Shown here: one piece after another, positions 36,101-46,494 of the stretch
Layout: each line of letters opens with the position of its first letter
How positions within the stretch are numbered: the stretch's first letter is position 1
Origin: Diadema setosum
Lineage: Eukaryota > Echinodermata > Echinoidea > Diadematoida > Diadematidae
Direction of reading: 5' to 3'
Length of the DNA stretch: 64,000 bases
Assembly: GCA_033980235.1 (NCBI GenBank)
Contig: CM067075.1
Coordinates: 13,360,716-13,424,715 of the forward strand
The notes under the pieces: model-generated
What the model was told of the DNA's origin: nothing
What the model saw: only the letters and a program-made list of their open reading frames with translations
Database searches by the model: none
Translations under genes and position numbers: made by a program

Positions 36101-37757
36101 AATGATGATGATGATGATGATGATAATGATAATAATAATAATAATAATAACATAATAATAATAATCATCATCATCATCATCATCATAATCATAATCATAA
36201 TAATGATAATATCAATAATAATAACAGGGTCTTATCTATCTTGGGTAGCCTTTTCAGAAGGCTACCCAGAAGGCCTGTCATTATTATTACCTTATAAACA
36301 GCGTTTATACACTATGGTCGAGAGGGACATTGTGGGTAAAAACATATTGTCCAAGGACGTAAGAACTCATGGGCGGGAATCAAACTCTTGTCCTCCGATC
36401 AGGAGTTGTGAGTCTTTAATATTCACTATGCCACAGCGCCCCACTCCAAAAGCGTGTCCACATTACTAGCCCTCGGGATAAAACTTTCTCTCCATTAAGT
36501 CTGGTATCGAGTAAAAAACAGACAAACAAACAAACAAAAACCAAACAAACATAATATTATATTCATTGACAAAAAAAAAGAGACCCAAAACACTGAAAAT
36601 AGGTGAAAAAGAGAAGTCAGCATACAGAAGAATAGGAAGGAGGAAATGTCAACAGACGCATTTGAAGACTCTCTTCCAATATCTACATCGGAGAATACTG
36701 CCATTGTCGACAACACTCTAGACTGTTTTTGACATTATGTTTTACCCATAATGCCCTTTCTTGCCCCTGCATGGTGCATCAATGGTTATTTGGCAATGAT
36801 ATGGTAGTACAAAAGCATGAGGCCTTCTATTATAGAGCAATGGCAACTCTGAAGAGGAATGTATAAACGATTAATGTCATAATCATACACCGTTACTCCA
36901 AACACCCAGGATAAATCGTGGATTATGAGTAAATTGTTCTTTCTCAGTTATTTTACCAAAACTTTCGAATCAGCTTCTAAAAAAAAAGAATAAAAAACAA
37001 CGACAAAAAACAAAACAAACAAATAACACAACTAGTCTTTTTTTTTATAATTGTAGATTATGTTAGCAATATATACACTAAGAGTATGGAAATGTTTATA
37101 TGAGTGTTGTTTCGATATATACACGCATAGAGACTATTTTGTGGTACATGAACATGTATTCTGCATTTTAAAGAACTGATTATTATCATTATTGTAATTA
37201 TTATTATTATTGTTATTATTATTATCATTATTATTATTATTATTATTATTACTATTGTCATTATGTCGTAAGGAGGAATATGACAATTTATACTGATGGA
37301 GAAAGTGTATACCATCACTTACTCTGAGCGAAAACTTTCTCACGATATTTCTTTAAAAGTGCGTATAAGTGCCGCCGGAGGCGGGGCCCGTATCTTCACT
37401 ATCTCCTTTAGCTTTATCTTCATACAGGGAAAAGGAGAAACATTACAATAAACGAGATCGACTTTGATCAGACAACCGAGGGGGAAAAAAGAAACAGAAA
37501 AGATGGTAACAAAAACTCTTTAAGTATAACAGACTGGTGAATGGTGATAGATTGTTATCGAGTATGATCTTACCTGATTTTGGAGAGCTGACTATAATAA
37601 TATCATCTGAATGAAACTTCATGGACTGGACCCCTTCGATAATCTCTGGCTTCACGAGAGGGGGAAACTTGATTCCCTTGTATCTGTTGTAGACAATTTT
37701 AGGTACCGACGTCGTCCCGTTAGTCAACTTCTTCTCTTCCGCCATAATGTGTGCCAT
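29857..37757 (-). CDS. Cytosolic sulfotransferase (SULT1-like), six coding exons, complete
   Basis: Coding exons in order of transcription are 37757-37574, 35897-35656, 35384-35261, 34755-34661, 33824-33635 and 29966-29857. All introns are GT-AG, all phases match, and the sum is 945 nt, giving 314 residues. The enzyme should transfer sulfonate from PAPS to hydroxyl or amine groups of small molecules in the cytosol. Visible motifs are the 5'-phosphosulfate loop SSPKSGTHW (57-65), split between exons 1 and 2; the catalytic His in TSHLPLHLLPP (His126); the 3'-phosphate residues Arg148 and Ser156 in YCSRNPKDVLTS; RKGHIGDWK (277-285), split between exons 5 and 6; and the dimer motif K-x3-TV-x3-E (285-294). 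The length is slightly above the usual 290-300 because of an N-terminal extension. The ATG has A at -3 and G at +4; Met5 is an alternative. The substrate cannot be predicted. Introns carry many repeats. Confidence 0.93.
30055..30132. repeat. (AC)n then (TA)n microsatellite
   Basis: Two adjoining dinucleotide arrays in sulfotransferase intron 5, ending exactly at the tip of the next element. Confidence 0.85.
30132..30514. mobile_element. MITE, TATGAAGAGTTTG family, copy 2
   Basis: Left end TATGAAGAGTTTGATCAGAA; right end GGTTTGCGCAAACTCTTTATTATA. Related to 25948-26202 but more diverged. Its interior includes a piece resembling a LINE tail (TTTATTTCGGCATTC). Confidence 0.6.
30772..30947. mobile_element. 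Palindromic MITE, GTGTTTCATCAAC family, copy 1
   Basis: Left end GGGGGTGTTTCATCAAC and right end GTTAATGAAACACCCCC are inverted. Each arm holds two self-complementary TTGTCAGCGCTGACAA words. The centre (CACCATAGTAACAGTCAGTG) is shared with the copy at 47145-47304. Confidence 0.8.
31265..31500. repeat. 38-bp minisatellite
   Basis: Units of 38 bp with core AAAAAGGTCTGGTAGTAGGA; two successive units are near identical (31356 and 31394) and outer ones are degenerate. Lies in sulfotransferase intron 5. A T-run interrupts it at about 31453. Confidence 0.75.
31690..32270. repeat. Two tandem roughly 310-bp units
   Basis: Both halves run through GTAGTCGYGTGATT, a TCAAGTTTTATAC-like word, a T-run, and GATAGCCGGTAATTAAAGA or its variant. 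They form a diverged direct duplication inside sulfotransferase intron 5. Confidence 0.55.
32690..32960 (+). mobile_element. 3' end of LINE-like repeat (second copy)
   Basis: Homologous to 4330-4600: GGGGAACTTGCCAATTGCAC at the start, TGATTTCATGAAGATCAAA in the middle, ATATTTGGATATGGAAAATA at the end. No ORF. Confidence 0.55.
33190..33570. repeat. Three tandem units of about 123-145 bp
   Basis: The word ATGCCATAAATC, with CAATAAACGGGAAGGAC-like sequence after it, recurs at 33248, 33393 and 33516. Directly 3' of sulfotransferase exon 5, in the intron. Confidence 0.65.
33635..33824 (-). CDS. Sulfotransferase coding exon 5
   Basis: Acceptor TTTCGCAG|AAACAG and donor GGAAAG|GTGAGA. Encodes residues 216-278, ending at the RK of the RKG motif. 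Phase 0 in, phase 1 out. Confidence 0.88.
34265..34510 (+). mobile_element. LINE-like 3' end with (GAATT)n tail
   Basis: The block with CAAGCCCTGCTTTACAGGGG ends in GTTGAATTGAATTGAATTG, a short pentanucleotide tail. Lies in sulfotransferase intron 4. Confidence 0.45.
34661..34755 (-). CDS. Sulfotransferase coding exon 4
   Basis: Acceptor TTCGTACAG|ACTGC and donor AAACTG|GTGCGT. Encodes residues 184-215 (YGAWDKHVLSYW, then IMFVKFEDMKL), the usual position of this helix-strand pair. Phase 1 in, phase 0 out. Confidence 0.88.
35261..35384 (-). CDS. Sulfotransferase coding exon 3
   Basis: Acceptor CAATCCGCAG|ATC and donor GAAA|GTAAGG. Encodes residues 143-183, including the core strand IIYCSRNPKDVLTS. 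Phase 0 in, phase 1 out. Confidence 0.9.
35656..35897 (-). CDS. Sulfotransferase coding exon 2
   Basis: Acceptor TTCTGTTCCAG|GC and donor AAAG|GTAACA. Encodes residues 62-142, from THWMAE to the catalytic-His region and FEAKAK. Phase 1 in, phase 0 out. Confidence 0.9.
36091..36220. repeat. Compound GAT / AAT / ATC microsatellite
   Basis: GAT units, then AAT units, then ATC units. The outer arrays are complementary and can pair as a hairpin. Sulfotransferase intron 1. Confidence 0.85.
36225..36460 (-). mobile_element. tRNA-derived SINE
   Basis: On the minus strand the head has GCTGTGGCATAGTGAATA (A box) and AGAGTTTGATTCCCGCCC (B box); the body ends GGCTACCCAAGATAGATAAG followed by AT-rich repeats. 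The 3' word GGCTACCC...ATAAG matches the SINE tail at 19420. Confidence 0.7.
37574..37757 (-). CDS. Sulfotransferase coding exon 1
   Basis: Encodes residues 1-61 plus the first base of Gly62 and ends TCAG|GTAAGA inside the PAPS loop. Its first base is the A of the ATG, directly preceded by CCTTTAAAG, the end of a dispersed repeat, so an acceptor at that point would make the start codon the first codon of the exon. Confidence 0.85.
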
Positions 37758-38395
37758 CTTTAAAGGTACAATTTACCTTTGGGAGCAGTGATTTAAAAAA
37801 AAAATATTCGACATATCACATTTGATGCATATTTATTATGTGTAGGTCAGTTGCATCACAAAACATACTACCATGTAAACATTTTGCAAAAAAGCCTAAA
37901 ATATCAAATACTCGTATCACTATTTTTCTCAGTAAACCATATCTGTACAGACGGTCTAGTCTAGAAACATTTTATTATAACTAGCGTTCACATTTGTATA
38001 TTTAACAATAGTTAACATTAATTATACACTCGTAAAACATCCGAGTCAGAACTGACCCGGAACTGGGTCCGTTGGGGTTACACACCGTTCCGGGTCAGAA
38101 ATGACAAGGAATGGTGTCAGATATGACCCATGCAGAGTCATGAGTTGGGTCAGGGTGACCCCATTCGGGGTCTTCATGACCACATTCCAAGTCATTTCTT
38201 ACCCGGAACGGTGTGTGACCCCAATGGACCCAGTTCCGGGTCAGTTCTGACTCGGATGTTTTAAGAGTGTATAATTCAAATTTTTACATTGGTTGTTTCT
38301 ATCCCTAACTCACATTTTAGAATTATTTTGAAGCACTAAAGCTGGAAGTTTGTTTCATCTGCAAAATGGTAAATCATGCCCTTAACCAATAACAA
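37758..38395 (+). mobile_element. Dispersed TTTAAAGGTCC repeat, copy 1 (interrupted)
   Basis: Starts TTTAAAGGTACAATTTACC directly beside the sulfotransferase ATG, then TTTGGGAGCAGTGATTTAAA, AGACGGTCTAGTCTAGA, GGTTGTTTCTATCCCTAA. The same order of words is found at 39938-40300 and 49534-49895. A 247-bp palindromic element interrupts it. Confidence 0.75.
38025..38271. mobile_element. 247-bp palindromic MITE with TA target duplication
   Basis: TACACTCGTAAAACATCC...GGATGTTTTAAGAGTGTA with arms of about 80 bases matching almost perfectly (GACCCGGAACTGGGTCC in both). Flanked by TA on each side; the two uninterrupted host copies lack it. Confidence 0.88.
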
Positions 38396-39360
38396 ATTAA
38401 TCAGCGGGAAAATCATATTCACATAGCAGCAATCTATGCATCTTTCAGTTGTCTTTCAACTGTTCAATAACATGCATTGTAACTGTCCATGACATCTGAG
38501 CTTTAAAAGAACTAGATTTAAAAACAAAAAACATTGAGACTTATATCCTGCACGCTTGGTATGTTTAAACTTCACACTGTGCCTATCCACAATTTCATTA
38601 TTCCAGAGTACACTTTCCAAAACAAGTCCCCCCCCCCCTTATTAATTCTGTTGACTGTACAATGTTTTGCTCATTCCATTCGGATGCTACACTTCGAGGC
38701 TAGATTAAAAAATACAAAAACAAAAACAAAAGCACACAAAACAAACGTACTATTAATCAATCACGCAAACGAAAAACAAATATATAAACGAACGGAAGAA
38801 AAAAAAACACAAACGAAGAAACAAGCAACATCAAATAGAAGATCTAAATGTCAATTACACAGAAAACAGTAATCGCTTTTTCTGAGTTTGGAAGTCATAT
38901 CTGGTGAAATCAGGTTTAACCTTCTTTTTTTTTTCATTCAAAGTTGCAAGTTACAAACCTGATGACAATAACCAATCAATATCCTATGGTTGATTCATTT
39001 ATTGATATTAATTTCATTAGAATCAGCAAGTTGAATTGGAAGTCAGAGAGAACAACAGAAATACTAAGTCACTGGTCATTTTTGTAAAATTATTTTGATG
39101 GAAACGATAATGGTGTATGAAGTGTGTAATAAACGTGTGCGTGTGTGTGTTTATGCATCTGATGAAAATGAGGCAAAAGCTTGTTTGTGCTTCTACATAT
39201 TTAGTAAATTATTTATTCATATATGTATTTATTTATTTTTCTGCAATAGTAAGCTCACCATCACCTGAAAAACAGAAGGGATTAAATAAAAACCATACGG
39301 CAGTTACTACCTTCGGGTGCTGAGCTGACTAATTAGGCCTAGATATACCGAGATCTTACC
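38396..39360. other. No coding gene; inferred 5'-UTR intron
   Basis: Between the repeat and the putative untranslated exon no open coding exon is recognised. A-rich tracts and short GTGTG runs occur. Confidence 0.35.
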
Positions 39361-39480
39361 TTGTTTATTCCAGTGATTTATTTGAGAAAGCTATCCAAGT
39401 TCTTCCAGCAGAGATTCTGTCAAGTGCGTCAAGTCTTGCCACGGGTTCCGTGTCCTCTCCGTGAAAAGCTCCTCTTGTGC
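39361..39480 (-). other. Putative untranslated first exon of the sulfotransferase
   Basis: On the minus strand CTGGAATAAACAAG|GTAAGATC is a consensus donor at 39361, and it is the nearest strong donor upstream of the ATG exon. The frame before it ends in TAA, so it would be 5' UTR. The 5' limit is unknown; the end given is arbitrary. Inference only. Confidence 0.35.
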
Positions 39481-39937
39481 TGTCACGCGAGTAAATGGGG
39501 GATGGGTGAGGCGAATGAATAAATATATACCGAACCCTGTTATTCCTGAACGTGCAATTGGGCAACAGATGTTTAATAGTCATGAAGGATCTAACCAATC
39601 CTAGACGTCCCGGACTTGCTATTTTTTTTTTTTTATTGTTCAGTTTCTTTATATGTGTATTTACGTGAGTGTGTGTGTGTGTGTGTGCGCGCGTGCGTCT
39701 GTTGATAGACATGTTTTTTTTTCTGTGCTGCATTTTCATGCCGGTGTCAGCAGTGTGTATGCGGTAACATGCCAAATCGCACAAAACACTGTCCTCTTCC
39801 ATTTAACTTTGATGTTTCAACTCACATGAACTCTTGAACGTTAAGAAGACAGTATAGGCCTACAATACAGGCAGCCTATACTACAATCAAACGACCAAAT
39901 CCTCCTTTCTCCCACATTGTATATGTGCATAAATTCT

Positions 39938-40300
39938 TAAAGGTCCTGTTTACCTTTGGGAGCAGTGATTTAAAAATGTTCAAGATATCATATTTAATGC
40001 ATCACATAACATGTATCACAAAACATACTACCATGTACAATTTTCGCAATAAAGCCTAAAATATAAGGAGATGTCAGTATTTTTTGAACAATTGTTGAAT
40101 AAACCATAACTGTAGACGGTTTAATCTGGAGACATTTTTAGTATTATTATTGTTCACATTTTGAATACTTAACATCGATTATACAGATTCAAATTTTTAC
40201 AGTGGTTGTTTCTATCCCTAACTCACATTTTAGAACCATTTTAAAGCATTAATGCTGGGTTTGTGTTTCATCTGCTATAATACATTATGCCTTAAAGGCT
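39938..40300 (+). mobile_element. Dispersed TTTAAAGGTCC repeat, copy 2
   Basis: CTTAAAGGTCCTGTTTACC...GGTTGTTTCTATCCCTAA...TATGCCTTAAAGG. Uninterrupted relative of the copies at 37758 and 49534. Confidence 0.75.
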
Positions 40301-43020
40301 TGAGTGTCGATTAAAAAGGGGCAAAAGTATCCCCCGTACGGGGTAAAATACAATCTGACAACCTTTCCTAATACCAACGACCAAGTTTACTTTGGTGTTT
40401 TACTGGTACTTGTACGTTTACTTGTACTTTTTTACTTTTACTTGCTTCAGTTAATGTGTCATACCATAAAATCATATTCATTATAAAGGGTTATTTCCCA
40501 TATTTCTTGGTTCAGGGTCAGGGGATATGGGTTTCTCATTAATTTTGATGCATGTAAATGTACATGTGAGCATGCATACTCATACTTTTAAAATTGCCGA
40601 CTTTCATTTCTATCGTTTCTTTGTCTTTCCATACTCTCCTTCCTTTCCCTTATCTTTCTCTTCGATCTTTTCCAGTGAACTCCTTCTATCGCTTCCTTCT
40701 CCTTTCTGCTTTGTTTCTTTTCTGACTTCCCCTTTATCTTTGTTTTGGTTTTCTGCAAGACGTAGACCTCTTGTATGCTTGTATCCTATGTCTTTTCAAA
40801 ATTCTTGAGAGTTTTATTAGGTGACATGACACTTGCTTTTGCGACAATAATTGCTCCGGTCTATACTAGTATCAATAAGACTTATAGGGTTAGGGTTGTG
40901 AGGGGTTTTAGGATTTGATGTGAGGATCAGGATTAGGGTTAGAATAATTACGTTTGTGAGTAGAGAATACATGCTTGGCTTAGTGCGCAGTTTATGTCAT
41001 AGGAAGAGTTGTCGCAGGAGCAAATGTCATGGAATCAGTTTCATTATGTGTAATAATGACAACGCACTTATTTTCACGTCTTTCTAATCTCTTCTATGCT
41101 ACTATGTTGTTTTTTTTTTTTTTTTTTTTTTTTTGATGTACACTACCGGTAATATTATTTTCTATAATTTTGTTTTTCTATCCTTTATGTGTAATGCTCT
41201 TATACATTATGCTTGACATAAAAATATCGAATTGGATTGTGCCTATAAGGTAAGTCGCACGAAAGAAAATAAAAATAGTGAGGTTGTAGTTCAGCCAAGT
41301 AGAGAACAGAGACAGATTTCCATTCCTTTACACTTTCATCCAAGGCCGTGGGCTGGAAATATTCTTGCGCACTAGTCATACTTTTCCTTTACGTAAAATA
41401 TCATACATGTGTATGCTATTACATTTACTGGAGGATTACGATTACAATTCCGGTGCATCGTTTCTGACTTGTAGCGTTTATCCCGCATCGAGGTAATTCC
41501 TGAAAATTCCATGGGGCTATTGATAACAATAATAATGATAATGATAAAAATAATAATAATAATAGTAATAGTAATAGAGAGACTCTTATAAAGCGCTCAT
41601 TCTACCTAAAATGATACTCATAGCGCTGTAGAACAGAGTACATAATGTATCATAGAGTACATAATGTATTATGAGAAAGTTGACCTGGTGGGGACCGGGT
41701 AGGAAAAGAAAGCAACGGAGGAGGGGGTTGTAGAGGGATATACAGTAGCTCGTTGAATAAATCATGCAGAAATAATCACTTCGCCAGGGAGTAAAAACCA
41801 CTTTTGATGGCTCGTCATATTTGGAACAACCAGACTACAAGTAACCACATCCATTGAATTTGTACCGCCCTCAAGTTTAACTAATTGCCTGTCCTTGATT
41901 TTTATACGCAAGTATTCACTAAATGCATGTCTTGGCTTCATGCAATCCATAAATATGAGCGGAAAGTGGTCATCAACTTGTCTGTTCGCATTAATATTCG
42001 AAGACACTTGTCGGGGACAATGCATGAAACTATGTACAGGTATTAATAGATTACGTGTCATTTTGCTAGCCTTATACAAGTCCCTGTCATTTATTAGTCG
42101 AATTGTTTGTAAGAGGTATGAACACTGCATCTTTGATATAATTGTCTTGCCCGGTACAAATTGTCCTTGAATTAAAAAACCAAAGAAAAACAAAAACAAA
42201 AACAAAAACGTTCATATCGTTGAGTTTCAATTATTCATATGATTTATGCAGTTGAGCATTCCAAATGAAGACGTTCTTACAATATAATGTATGACAGATT
42301 AGATGCAGAGGAAACGTCATGTTATGAACTCCCTGCATGATGTATGTACATGTATAGTAAAGTGAGATAATTATCGTCCCCAGACAAGTAAGTTCAGCGT
42401 TCAAGAAAGAAGTGATCACTTCACTTTCAGGCATTATGCAAATGACAAAAAATAACTATGTAGCCTACTCGTTGATGGGGTGCATTTTGAAATATTAAAA
42501 CTATTAAAGCACTTCACTGTGTGGCATCATTGGGCAACATAGGAAAAACATGTTTTTAGATCAATTGAGCAAAAAGAATTAAAAAAAAAAGGAAAAAAAA
42601 GAAAAAGAAAAAGAGAAAAAGATTCAACCAAAAGGAGATAGGGTCTTTATGTACAAAGCAAAACAAAGCAAAACTATATTAATACCAGTAACATTTAACC
42701 TATTTTTTTTTTTGTGTCCAACTACAGGATACCACTACCATTAATTGTCATGAAAAAAAAAAATCATGGTCTTCGCTTTCATAAGTGTACAAATGAAATG
42801 CGATCGCGACTTGCTTGTACACTGTACTACTCTACTGGGTACAGCAAAGAAGATCTTTGCAATGATGGAGTTAATCTAAACAATGATATTATTGAGTCAC
42901 TTTTATTTATTGACAACAGTGTCCCTGCTAGTAAATAGAAACATTGAGCTATAGACATTCATTTTATAGACCTCGAAATTTCAGCTACAAAGACTTTATC
43001 ATAACTCGCTGAGTTGTTGA
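40301..43020. other. No confirmed gene
   Basis: Contains a short telomere-like patch (AGGGTTAGGGTTG at about 40887, AGGATTAGGGTTAG at about 40930), a T-run (41109-41134), an AAT microsatellite (41528-41577) followed by SINE-like AAAGCGCTCATTCTACC, and one 147-codon minus frame judged to be chance. Confidence 0.4.
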
Positions 43021-43454
43021 TGCTGTGCGTTTACATCATGTTCCCGGCAGCCACGGCAGGCACGTTTCAGGCCACCGTGGATAAAACGGGATGGACGTGA
43101 GACAACGCGGTGATCAGACGAAATAGGCAAACGTGACAGGCCGTGATTGTGTGATTGCCGTGGGTGCCGTGTGAGATTTTTTTTTTTTTTTTTTTAACAG
43201 ACAAAAAAAAAAAAAAAAATGCCAAGACAGTCCCGGTGCTAATGATGAACCGTAAATGCCGTCATAAATCGGGGCGAATGCAACAAAACACGACGCCACG
43301 TAACAGGTCGTAACAAAACTTGGAGACGGTCCGTAGCGGGAAGTACATGTAACAGTAAAATATTGATGGTCCCCCAGCCTGATCAGACGCCGTGAAAACA
43401 GCGTCTCTGGAGCATGCTCTTGAATTTTATTGATAAAGAGTAGCACTCACTTAT

Positions 43455-44560
43455 TTGATCGGTATCTTGCTTGACCTCATCAAGGCCTTCGACACCATAA
43501 ATCATAATTTTATTGCTTCAACTTCTTTTCAACTTCATTATTCAACTTCTGTATTATGCTTGGAGACGAGTGGTTCGGGGTTATATCTCATTGCATGTAA
43601 TCGTAAGTATGATGTTTCTAGTCACAACTCTGATATGAAAGAATCTAATAGTGGCGTGCCACAGGATAACATTATTAGATCTATTGTTGTTTATTTATGT
43701 CAATTATTGTTTGTAAATCATGTATCAAAATGTGCCATCATTCACACTCTCCGCCAACGACTCAAATTTTTCTCTCTTGAAGACCCAAATACTCTTGTGC
43801 ACACAATTAATATTCGAAGTTGCAAGACCCGTTTCAGTTGATAAAAGTAAATAAAATGAAAACTATGTACTGTATATGCTTTTCAGTGATACGTAACAGA
43901 TGATTTGAGTATGAATATTCGTTTGGTGATACGTGTTTCACAAATAAATTTCTTGGAATTGCTGCAAATAACACTCTTCGCTCGTATTGATAACATTATT
44001 GCAAAATTATTTCATGAAAAAATATATATTTCCCAATACTCATTGTTTATAAAGTATTCGCCCCAGTCCCTGATACCTCACCTCAACTACGGAATTTTAG
44101 TGCGGGTAAAATACGCTTCCAACACTATTGGATAATGTAAACTGCTGCAAAAGAGGGTAATGTTATCACTTAGTTCAATGTTCGCACACAGCCTCCTTGT
44201 TTAGTTTTTTTTTTGTTTGTTTTTTATAAGATTCTGAAAATCAAAGACGTGTTTCTTTTTCATTAGGGGAATCAAAAGAATAACTCCCTCCAGATTTGTT
44301 GTTGTTGTTTTTTTATTCTACGCTTCCCCGTAAGGATATATCAAAAATATCCAACCAACTATAATAGACGATCAAAATAATTTCATTTACCCTTGCTAAG
44401 AACTATTCTAGCTCAGCAGACATTATGTATACAGGTAAACGATTCTTCAACTCCCTAAGTACGTACATCAAAATTGCACCTTCATTGTCTTCGTTCGAGA
44501 ATAGATTGTTACTTTGAAGTCTTGTGATGCAACAGAAATATGTAACTTTGTTTATATCAA
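43455..44560 (+). pseudogene. Decayed LINE reverse transcriptase (CR1/Jockey-like)
   Basis: One frame, broken by several stops, carries reverse-transcriptase landmarks in order: LLDLIKAFDTINHN (block A, usually LDLSKAFDT), NRKYDV, SGVPQDNIIRSIV (usually SGVPQGS-LGPL) and KFFSLEDPNTL where the FADDT box should be, then LIPHLNYGILVRVKYAS and LLQKR typical of the region after the catalytic core. The two catalytic Asp of the ADD box are lost and the first continuous part ends in TGA at 43839. The element is dead. A later segment (about 44440-44520) fits the C-terminal FFNSLSTYIK stretch. Confidence 0.75.
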
Positions 44561-44731
44561 AGTCAATTTCGTAAGCACGGCATTATAATTGTTTCTTCTC
44601 AGGTTGCATCCGCGGAACATATCAAATGACATCCCGTATTGATTTTTTACTGCCTATATAAGCTACTGCTCAAAGAGTGGATTGTCGTTTACGTTTCCAG
44701 TATTTCTCTGTGCCACGTTTGTAGTTGTTTA

Positions 44732-44896
44732 TAGGGGTGGATCCAAGAATTTCGTAAAGGGGGGGGGGGGGCGCAAAGAATATTTCTGGTGCTACTTCAG
44801 GGTTTCATTTCAATTTTTCTTTCTTTTTCCTTTGTTAAAAAAAAATAAATAAAAGGGGGGGGGCGCCAGGTGCGCCCCAATCTGGATCCACCACTG
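44732..44896. mobile_element. hAT-type MITE, GGGTGGATCCA copy
   Basis: Left TAGGGGTGGATCCAAGAATT, right TCTGGATCCACCACTG. Internal GCGCAAAGAATATTTCTGG is shared with 1850-1880. Confidence 0.75.
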
Positions 44897-45083
44897 TTTT
44901 ACGCTGTCATGGAAGTAAGCGTTCTGCCAGACATCTTTTTTTTTTTCCTGACAAACTGTTACAAGCTACTGAGATCCTTGCACCTGATTGGCTGAGAGAA
45001 AATTTGTCCGACAAAATTGTCGGACGAAACGCTTCTTGACATGCCCCCGTTCTGTGCCATCGTCTCTGCAGGCTCTGATGTAT

Positions 45084-45120
<37 letters not shown>

Positions 45121-45429
45121 TTTTTGTTTTTTTTTTCAACATGAATGCTCACCATTTTCTCGATTCTAATTTCTCATCTTTACTTATGTTCTTCTTTTAT
45201 CTTTTCCTTCTTTTTGTTGCCTCCTCCCTCATTCTTCCCCAGCACTCCTGCAGCTAGAGGCTTTTCATATTTCCCCTTTTTAACCACATAATAAAATCAT
45301 AGTCTTTTGAGTAGGTACCTCCATTTTGGCGCCGAAATCATTATTATTATTATTATCAGCGTGTATGTTCTCTTTTATTGATATTAGACATGAATATACT
45401 GGTAGGGTTTTTTTTTTTTCGTTTTTTTT
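44897..45429. other. No gene seen; T-runs
   Basis: A long T-run at about 45086-45137 and others. No coding signal. Confidence 0.4.
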
Positions 45430-46494
45430 TTTCAATATCATTCAAATGCTTGTGAAAGTTCAGTTGAATTACTTTGAATATATTGTTTTAAAGAACAAAA
45501 TTAGATATATCATTCCACCCCACCTAAAACTGAGAGAGCTAGCTCAACCAGCAATAATTTTGTATGCTTTTTATAGAAAATAAAAATGTTTTTACCATGG
45601 CAATGCATTGTTCAACATTGAATAAAGATGTGTTTTGCTCATTTAAAAACTATGTTAGTCACATGTGGCATATTTCAAATCAAGCGCGAGCTAGATACAT
45701 GAAACCAGTAATTTGTACAATTTTTATAAAAATTGCTGTTACCATGGTAACACAATGACGAAAGATAAAGTTTGCACATCAAAGTACTATAGCCGTGACA
45801 TGTGCCAAAATTTAAGCCAAACGCCCTCATAAATTGCAACGCTTTCTTCTACATTGAAAAAGATGTGTATTACACATCTTCATACTGTAGCGGTCATATA
45901 TGCCAAAATACAAATCAAATACTCAAAAAAAAAAAAAATAATGGAGTTAGGTCAATCCATATATTTTTTTGTATGACTGACATAAAAAGAAAATACTGTT
46001 TCCATGGCAACAGATTTCTTCACACACACGAAAAAGATTCTTGCACAACTACACATTACATTAATCACATAAATGTATGCTGAATTTCAACTGAATTGCT
46101 TTAAAACTGATAGTTCGATGAAAATTTTAATGAAATTTTGCCATTGCCATAGTAACGCATTATGCCATCCTGACAAAAAAGGTGATTTCCACGTCTCCCT
46201 TTGATAGCAGTCACACTTGCCAAATTTGGGGTCAATTGCTCAAAAAATGAGAGAGTAGTTTGATCCAGAATATTTTGTAACATCTTTATGAAAATCGCGG
46301 TTGCCATGGCAACGGACTAAGCGATCTTGACAAAAAAAAAAAAAAAAAGAGTTCAGGACATTTCTCCATGATAGCGGTAACACACACCAAAATTGAGGGT
46401 CAATTGCTAAAAAACCGAGGGAGGTAGGCCAATAACATATTTCTGTAGGATTTGAAGGAAAAAGCTGCTGCTGCCATGGCAACAAATTTCTTAA

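Noticed and set aside
35894..36469. 191-codon plus frame
   Set aside because: Opposite to sulfotransferase exon 2 and intron 1; it translates GAT/AAT/ATC microsatellites and the reverse of a SINE.
39365..39802. 145-codon minus frame
   Set aside because: Runs through a (TG)n microsatellite and an A/T-run. Only its 3' end, with a consensus donor, is of interest, as a non-coding exon.
41762..42205. 147-codon open frame on the minus strand
   Set aside because: Begins in an A/C-rich simple tract, has no recognised domain and no splice context. An open frame of this length is not surprising over six frames of 64 kb.
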